Below are positions 18,891-25,408 of a DNA stretch of 25,408 nt, one piece after another. The stretch is from Hypsibius dujardini. Taxonomy: Eukaryota > Tardigrada > Eutardigrada > Parachela > Hypsibiidae. The first letter of the stretch is position 1. Every line of letters begins with the position of its first letter. Under the pieces are notes generated by a model. It did no database searches and was not told where the DNA came from. It worked only from the letters and a program-made list of their open reading frames with translations. The stretch is from NCBI GenBank assembly GCA_001579985.1, contig LRSR01011135.1, positions 1 through 25,408 on the forward strand. Direction: 5' to 3'. The translations under genes and the position numbers were made by a program.

Positions 18891-19909
18891 GAGTGCGGTC
18901 GCACAGACAATAATTACTGATAGTTGTATGTGAAACGATTCTTATCGATTTTCGCCTTCACTCGACCCTGGAGCGCTCTTAGGATCCCCTAGGCCAATGG
19001 AAACTCCTTATCTGAATTGAACAAATTTTATTAATTTTTACGCTTTACATCAGACGTGCTTTACTGTACAGTAAATCCTTTACTTGTCCAAACTGAGACG
19101 CATTCAAATATCTTTATAAAAATTCTACATGGCGCGAATTTTATAAAAACCGATCAGTTACGCTTTTTTGACAAAAATGAATTTGCACTATTTTTTTACA
19201 GAGAGGTGAATGGCCAAAATTCTGAGTGATTGGTTACTTAAGTCGGACCGGAAGTAACAAAGTAACGGGATGATAACCAAGCACTAGACCAAATACGTTT
19301 TTTCGAGAAAACAGAATTCGAGGGTGTCAGCCTTTAGATATCGATATTTTTGCCCCACTGATCCGAAGATCAAAAAGTTTTTTATTACAACGACAAACAG
19401 TGTTATGAACAAAAAACCTCGTTTTTCACTTGATCGATATGGTACGTGTAAGTTGAATTATAAAAAGACGAATTACTACACGAAACTATTGTATCAACAA
19501 TTTATTTCGGTAATTCAGGTGGAAACGTTTTCGACTGGAAAAAGAAGATCATGGAATTTCCCGAAGCAATACTTAGCGTCAACTGCAATAGCTTTTCCAT
19601 TTTCCACCACGTTCCTGATCTGTTTCTCCTTGAAATTTTTATTCACCTATTTTATAAGGTTGAATTGAATTGAATTGAAAAATTAAAACCAAATGGACGA
19701 AACAAATTACGATTAACGGATCAAGAGAGAGAAAGATTAAGTACCGTTCTAAATACAGAAAACTAAGAAAAAAATACTTGTTTAAACCAGGGGCTAAAAA
19801 CCAGCCTTAAGAGCCAAAGTATACAAACAAACGCAAGAACCAGGGTCCAAGACCCAGCTATACTAAGGATCAGGTACTGAAACCAGATTCCAAGATCATG
19901 GAGTGGACG
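18891..19909. other. AT-rich interior between the 73-bp and 20-bp arrays
   Basis: This is about 1 kb with no recognisable gene. An open frame at 19324-19668 (114 aa, Lys/Phe/Tyr-rich) has no known motif and AT-driven composition. A short GAATT run is at about 19658-19680, and loose ACCAG-containing repeats lie near 19785-19885. No transposase-like motif is visible. Confidence 0.55.
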
Positions 19910-20885
19910 GCTTGGTTCGTGTGGTGGTCTGTCAGTCCGGGTGGCGGGTGTATCTCGAGGTGACGTACTGTTCGTCCGGGTTGCGAACAGTGTTGCGTGG
20001 TCTCATCGTGCAGTGACGGTCAGACCAGATGGTAGACCCTATGATTGACGGTCTGTTTGCACGGTGGGTGGCGTGTGTGGACGGTTTCCGGTTGGTCCGG
20101 ACAGTGTTCAGGTTATCCGGTCGTTAAACGGCCTATCCAGGATGGGAACAATTTTTGCAGACGGTGAACGGCATATCTGGACGGTCGATAGCTTATTCGG
20201 GCGTTGAACGTTCACTCCGGACAGTATGCGGTCTGCCGGGCTGAGTGGATAGCTTATACGAACAATTAGCAGTCTCATCAGATGATGGACAACCTATTAG
20301 GATGGTGAAAAGTCTCTCCTGACAGAGGATCGGACTCTGAACGGTCTCTCTGGATAATGTACGTTCTCACCCGACAGTTGACAAGGATGTTGGACAGCTT
20401 ATCCGGGTGGGCAAAATTTACCAAGCGGCAAGCGATCTGCCTGGACGATCGACATCTTCCGTTCAGCCGCCCAGCGTCCAAAGAGATCGCTCACCGTTCG
20501 AACGAACCATTTTTGGGGCGGAGTGACCGTTCGCCGTCCTGATAAGCCGTCCACCGTCTGCAGTAACCGTTCCCCATCCTAAAAGGCCGTTCAACATCTG
20601 GGTAAGGCCTTCATTGTCCGGACTGACGTTCGGTGTCCACCGTCCGGATAAGCAGTTTGCCGTTTGGAAAGACCGTTAGCCGTCGAGATTGGCCGCCTAG
20701 CGTCCGGATAGACCGTTCACCGCCCAGTCTGACCGTCCATTTAACCATGATATCATGCACCAGCCGGAAAGACCCTCCGTCACACGGGCAAATCATTCAT
20801 CACCCGGACCGATCATTCACTGCACGAATTGCCAATTCATCATCCGGATAGACCGTCCACTAAATGGACTGACCGTCAGGAGTTT
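19910..20885. repeat. Inverted arrays of a degenerate 20-bp unit
   Basis: From about 20520 to 20880 the sequence divides into 20-bp steps close to GACCGTTCACCGTCCGGATA. From about 19920 to 20430 the reverse complement appears (for example ACGGTGAACGGCATATCTGG near 20161). The switch of strand is near 20430-20450. The arms are old and diverged, but the period is regular on the right side. Confidence 0.85.
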
Positions 20886-21120
20886 ATACCATTATTCCAC
20901 TGATATCGGGACAGTGTGTGGGTGGCCAGGGGCCTTAAATATGTAGTCTGCGAATTTTATTCTATTATTCCACTGATGTCTGGAGAGTGTGTGGGTGCCC
21001 AGGGGCCTCAAACATATAGTCTATGGAGTTTATTCCATTATTCCGCTGATGTCTGGAGAGTGTGTGGGTGGCCAGGGGCCTTAACTATGCAGTCTATGGA
21101 GTTTACTCCATTATTCCACA
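20886..21120. repeat. Right arm of composite fold-back: three inverted 73-bp units
   Basis: GTGTGTGGGTGGCCAGGGGC recurs 73 bp apart, with its TGGCCA or TGCCCA part at 20923, 20996 and 21069. Each copy is followed by TTATTCCATTATTCCRC. This is the reverse complement of the unit at 18422-18890, at roughly 80 percent identity by eye. Confidence 0.93.
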
Positions 21121-21396
21121 TCTGTTGAAGGCGAGTGTGGGTACCTATATCGCTGTTGTACCGTTGTTCTTGTGTTAAAACTAGCCGCTGGAAATTTGTA
21201 TAGGAAATAAGCCAAAGCAATTCCAACACTGCAATTACGGCAAATTTTCAAAGAATTACATTACAGTGAGATTGCAGTTCTGCAATCAGAAAATTGTTAA
21301 TAAAGTCTAACTACGGTGAAGTGAACTCTAATTTGGATCTCTGAAAGGCCGAAGTTTCGAGGACGGGGGAAAGGTTCTTAACGTACGCACACGGCC

Positions 21397-21910
21397 AGAG
21401 GTCGTTTAGAGTCCTTACAGGTCGGAACCAGGACCCCTCAGGGCAGGGCCAGGGGGTGGGCAAAGGGGCAAAATGAATGCTTTTCAAGATTGAACCCAAA
21501 ATTCGGCCTCTTGTCCCTGATCATTTTGAAACTTTTGAGGGCGTGGAGGTCTGATTTCCAGTTCCCCCGTGATTTCAACACATTTTCAAAAACATCAGCT
21601 TTTTGTTTAAGTTTGAAGTTTTTTGAGGTCCAATATAGGTTCCCTATTGACGAATACCGATGGGAGGTTCAAAACATTCAAAAGAGGTCCAAATTTGATA
21701 AAAAAAACTGATGTTTTGAACATGTTTTGATATCCCAGAGCTCCTGGAAATCAGACACGTCAGACCCCCACAAGTTTCAAAATGATTAGTGACAAGAGGC
21801 CGAGTTTTGGGTTCAATCTTGAAAAAATTCATTTTACCCCTTTGCTGACTCCCCTGGCCCTATCGTAAGGAGTCCTGGTTCCGACCTGTAAGGACCCTAA
21901 ACGAGCCTCT
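21397..21910. mobile_element. Non-autonomous long-TIR element with 10-bp target-site duplication (Mutator-like)
   Basis: Left and right arms of roughly 200-220 bp are inverted copies. The left starts AGAGGTCGTTTAGAGTCC; the right, on the other strand, starts AGAGGCTCGTTTAGGGTCC. Both continue through CTTACAGGTCGGAACCAGGA and TTCAAGATTGAACCCAAAA. GCACACGGCC stands directly outside both ends (21387-21396 and 21911-21920), a perfect 10-bp direct repeat. Long terminal inverted repeats with 9-11 bp duplications are typical of Mutator-like elements. There is no transposase, so the element would depend on one elsewhere. The arms differ by perhaps 15-20 percent, so the insertion is not recent. Confidence 0.85.
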
Positions 21911-21925
21911 GCACACGGCCACAAT

Positions 21926-22015
21926 ACTAGGTCGCCCGATTTAAAGCCACTTTTTTACGGAATCCAGCAAAATAGTGTGGTCCAATTTTGAGCCAATACT
22001 GGCCATCGCATTCCA
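21926..22015. repeat. Half copy related to the MITE in the secreted-peptide intron
   Basis: AAAGCCACTTTTTTACGG, CCAGCAAAAT, GTGTGGTCC and TTGAGCCAAT follow the order and spacing of the left arm of the element at 5249-5544. I see no matching opposite arm, so this is a partial or decayed copy. Confidence 0.65.
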
Positions 22016-22703
22016 CTGCCTTTTCCATCTCTTAACTGACTGATTACTGCCCAACCCATTGAAGAGAGCACATGCAATAAAAACTCAACATTTGATAAAA
22101 CAGTATTTTCGTTCCAATTGGAAAAATTCAACTGAAAATTCAACTTTCACATTTGAGCAATCAAACAATTGAATATTCAATAGCAGACGCAAGCGGAATT
22201 CGAGTTTTGCAGAGCTTTGTCGCATTGCTTCCTTACTCTCATTCACGGCGCGTGCTCTAAACCCTTAGTGACGTCGCGATCCTCCTGTACCTCAACAGGT
22301 TCTCGATACTGCGAGGGAGGGGTAAAATAAACGGGGTGCTATTGGGCCCCCACATACTACAAGGGAGGGGTAAATTAGCTGTAGCCTTTTATTTAAGACA
22401 AGCCTTGCCCCAATGGCTTAATCAACGAATTATATAGCCATACCATGAACATCCGTGGCAGTGACGTGCAATGGGACTCCCCAAAGTAATCCCGGATATT
22501 GGGCCATACGACTTGATCTGACACAGCGACGTCGAAGGTCATTGGCTAAGTATATTGCGTAATATTTCAGTAATATAACGCTGCATGTGGTCCGTCTGCT
22601 TTTCGTCCCATTTTATGCACGACCGAGAAGCCCTGGAAACCTTCTCGGAAAAGTGATATATAGGGAAGAATTTTTCTTCTTTTACTCAAATGTATTTTAC
22701 AGG
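22016..22703. other. Spacer and 5' region upstream of the receptor gene
   Basis: No gene is seen. The block GAGGGAGGGGTAAA occurs near 22313, and a matching AAGGGAGGGGTAAA near 22361, with GGGGTGCTATTGGGCCCCC between them. TTTTACAG just before the ATG at 22704 looks like a splice acceptor, so a 5' UTR intron is possible. Confidence 0.5.
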
Positions 22704-25408
22704 ATGTTTCGCGGAGCAAAAATGAGCGCTGTGATGTTTCTCCTATTCTGCTGGAATATTTTGTGTGAGGCTGTCGTGATCCGGGCCGTCCACATTCGCG
22801 TGGTCATGATCATTGCCGGCAGCGGGAATCCGAGATCGACGGGATATGAGCCGATGGGCTCGGCCTACGACGTGGCCTTGGACCGGGCTCGGACACGGTA
22901 TCCGGGGCTCTTTCGGAACCTTTCCGTGACACGCCATTTTGTAGCCGGATCGAATTTGACGTGTGAAGAGGCCGCGGCGGAGACGACCATCGCGCTCGGC
23001 CAACTGCTACTAAACCGAATGGATCCGGATGGAATTGAAAGGCCGCCTTCGGAACCAGCGGTGCCTAACGGTGTGAGAAGGGAGAGGGAGTTTCAAGTGG
23101 TCCTCAGTCCAGGTACGCACGGTCTTAGGATGGTCCTCCCAAAAAATACTATCCGAAAAACTGCTTGAATCAATAACAATTACATTTCCTGTCTTAAATG
23201 CCGTTCTGTATTTTCATAACAAAGTAGCTTGTAACCCTTTTTAGTCACGCTGTAGTTGTAGCTGTTTTTGCATCCAATTTTGGTATGGACAGAAAGATAG
23301 ACCGCCAAATTATATCATACCGTGGTACCGTTTCGAGAACCATAAAGGATTTCAATGAAGGTTCGAATTACTGCCATTTTCCTCGCCAGGATGGGTGCGT
23401 GGAAATGCTGTATATCGAGGGGCGATCGGTTTACATTTTTCGCATTTTGCAGGATGTGGTTTGCAGGAGACAACGTTGGGGGACTTTGCAAGAGGTAAGG
23501 GTGCTGTCGTCTGAAACCGATTGTAATCATACACAATTAGAGGATGAGCAATAAGGAACACAAAAAGACACAACGGTAAGGAGGACGGATGGATTATACT
23601 GTAAACGGATGGACGGACCACAAGGATGGTCAGAACAGACAGGCAGGCAGGTGGATAGAAAAAACACAGACAATACCAATGACGTCGAATGATTGTTCCC
23701 TTGGACCAAACCGATCGCGTAGACGGATGACCAATCGGACGGATCTCAAATCCGACGGATTTCCAGATTATCGAATGGCATAACGGACGTATGGCATAAC
23801 AAACAGATGGCCAGACGGACCGCTCTTTTATCGAACGGGAATTACAAGACTTATGAACGAAACTTGACGGAAAGCCAGAGGAATAGATGGGGAGACGTAC
23901 GGATGACCAGACACTCGGATAAAGGGATGGCTGGATAAAGAGACGGATGAACCGATTAATTAAGTGAGATCTCACTGACAAAGGAACGAAATCGAAACAC
24001 TAAGGCTAATACCAACGGATGGGCCGACGATTAGACAGATGAACACTAGGCAGACAGTTAGACGAACAATAAAACAGACTACAGAACATCCTATTTTGGC
24101 AGCCTAATAATATATTGCTATCACTGTTTCGTTTTCCAGAAGAGGACATTGCAGTTATTGCAAGGTCTGTGAGTATTAGTCAAGCATTACTTCCATATTT
24201 CTAATTTGAAAGCCGGCTAGAACTTTTATATGGTTAATTTGTTTGCAGTGCCACTTCGTTGGCGTTGCTAAATGACAAACGCCGATTCCCAACGGTCCTA
24301 CCCTTTTCCGGGGGCTCCTTCAACAACGTCGCGCTGGCAGTTGTTGCCATGCTCCAACGTTTCGGCTGGAGGACTTTTAACCTGGTCTGTGACAGCAACC
24401 CCGGAACAGGAGTGATGGTAGAGGCTGCTTGTGGGGCCCTAAGACAAGTGATTGCTTCCGCTCGCACTGTCAATACCGTGCCGGTATTGTTTAACTCGGT
24501 CGCTAACAGCACTGAAAGGATCACCTCAATGCTAAGAGAATGCGACGAGCACAGCAGTGGTAATTCCTAGTATATAATATATATTCATTTTTGAAGAAGA
24601 TTTACGGTATATGTATACAGACATCCGTACGTATATTTGAACAGTAAAACTACTTCAAAAACATTAAAATTCATATATATCTACTGAAACTGCTTTCAAA
24701 ATTATATGAAACCGTTTCCGAATATGTCTAAAACAGTTTTCACATTATTGTCGAATCATTTTGATCGGCAGAGAAACCTGAGAACTATATAAATGTTTGA
24801 AAGTCCTGTTGCTGCAGTCACCGTCTTGGCGTCCGTTGATCCACGGGTATACGTCGCTATTCTGGTAAGTCAGCAGTGATGGATTAAGATTGGGACTGGA
24901 AGTAAACCATGCCAGAAATCGATGGCAAAGGTCCGTAAAATTATAATCAGATCCGTAAATTTAACGCCATTTTTCGTTCCTTAACTGACAATTTAAGGGC
25001 GCAATGTGCGATCTATCCAATCCATTCATCCGACCAATTGAAATGTCAATAATATTTCAAGAAAAGATAATTTGGGCCGTGCGAGCCAATTTTGAAATCA
25101 TTTGTTGACGGCCTTTTGTCAGTTTGCTGGAGATGACGTCACATCATGATTCCACGTGTTTTATCTAGCATTCTTTTCAAAAAAAGACAGGCGTGGGTAG
25201 GGCTCGGAGCATTCATCTGTGGCATTTTGCTGACAAAGATCAAAGACTTGGCCGCATACCAGATGATTAAAATTACAGTACAATTAAATTCGAATGGTAT
25301 TATGACGTTGACGCGTTCGTGCGTGCACATGGTAAAGGACTAGAAGGTCAATAAAATATTTACGGGGATTGCCTAATTATAAATTCTTTCCTGGCAGGAG
25401 ACAGCATT
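22704..25408 (+). CDS. ANF-receptor ligand-binding protein, probably receptor guanylate cyclase; 5' part, partial
   Basis: The exons are 22704-23112, 23453-23494, 24140-24164, 24249-24559, 24818-24864 and the first 11 bases of one at 25398. All junctions are GT-AG and the phases agree (1, 1, 2, 1, 0). The N-terminus is a signal peptide (MSAVMFLLFCWNILCEA; starts at 22704, 22722 or 22734 are possible). It is followed by a periplasmic-binding-type fold: IRVVMIIAGSGNP, YDVALDRARTRYPGL, then LSPGCGLQETTLGDFAR, SATSLALLNDKRRFPTVLPF and VAMLQRFGWRTFNLVCD. The order is that of the ANF-receptor family, as in natriuretic-peptide-type and other receptor guanylate cyclases. The kinase-like and cyclase domains would lie beyond the right edge, so other family members (GABA-B or glutamate receptors) are not excluded. 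Exons of 42 and 25 bases are very small but needed for the frame. Confidence 0.8.
23575..24060. repeat. Degenerate GGAC/GGAT repeats in receptor intron 2
   Basis: Within intron 2 (23495-24139) the plus strand is dense in GGACGGAT, GGATGGAC and GACGGATGACC steps, with a short CAGG array at about 23638-23650. It is heavily diverged and open frames across it are not credible. The flanking introns 4 (24560-24817) and 5 (24865-25397) show nothing comparable. Confidence 0.75.

Noticed and set aside
19324-19668. 114-codon Lys/Phe/Tyr-rich open frame inside the fold-back region
   Set aside because: Its composition follows the AT-rich DNA and it shows no transposase or other motif. I did not treat it as the element's own gene.
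23352-23981. 209-codon minus-strand frame over receptor introns 1 and 2 and micro-exon 2
   Set aside because: It overlaps the supported plus-strand micro-exon 2 and a degenerate GGAC/GGAT repeat, and its Ser/Pro/Val-rich composition is explained by that repeat.

Overview
The window is nuclear DNA of an animal. It carries six protein-coding genes broken by GT-AG introns. All six were assembled by requiring reading-frame continuity and family-level protein similarity across every splice junction. One gene encodes a PAN-ZP apical extracellular-matrix protein of the NompA/NOAH type, which points to a moulting animal (Ecdysozoa). The mix of a renalase, a receptor-guanylate-cyclase-like ectodomain, compact exons and very repeat-rich introns would suit a tardigrade, but that is a low-confidence guess.

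Layout. (1) 141-1228, minus strand: 5' exons of a mitochondrial dicarboxylate carrier that runs off the left edge. (2) 2302-4042, plus: complete renalase-like FAD enzyme, head to head with the carrier across about 1.1 kb that holds a 50-bp minisatellite. (3) 4703-5682, plus: complete gene of four small exons for an unrecognised secreted six-cysteine protein of 107 aa, with a TATA box and a poly(A) signal. (4) 6012-10931, minus, convergent with gene 3: complete nine-exon PAN-PAN-PAN-ZP-transmembrane protein (715 aa). (5) 14556-17084, plus: complete five-exon protein-tyrosine sulfotransferase (392 aa). (6) 22704 to the right edge, plus: 5' part of an ANF-receptor-type ligand-binding protein, probably a receptor guanylate cyclase.

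The genes do not look like one pathway. A sulfotransferase, a secreted peptide, a matrix protein and a receptor all belong to the secretory or surface world, but the sequence shows no functional link between them.

The most unusual content is repetitive. Nearly every long intron and spacer holds decayed tetranucleotide arrays (GACA/TGTC, AATC/GATT, GGTC/GACC, GGAC/GGAT). Several regions fold back on themselves. The strongest is a composite structure at about 18.42-21.12 kb: inverted arrays of a 73-bp unit enclose inverted arrays of a 20-bp unit. Beside it, at 21397-21910, lies a clean long-TIR element flanked by a perfect 10-bp direct repeat, which is typical of a Mutator-like insertion. A second MITE-like inverted repeat fills most of intron 3 of the secreted-peptide gene and has a related half copy at about 21.93-22.02 kb. 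Intron 1 of the renalase gene contains a decayed tandem copy of its own exon-1 end and splice donor.
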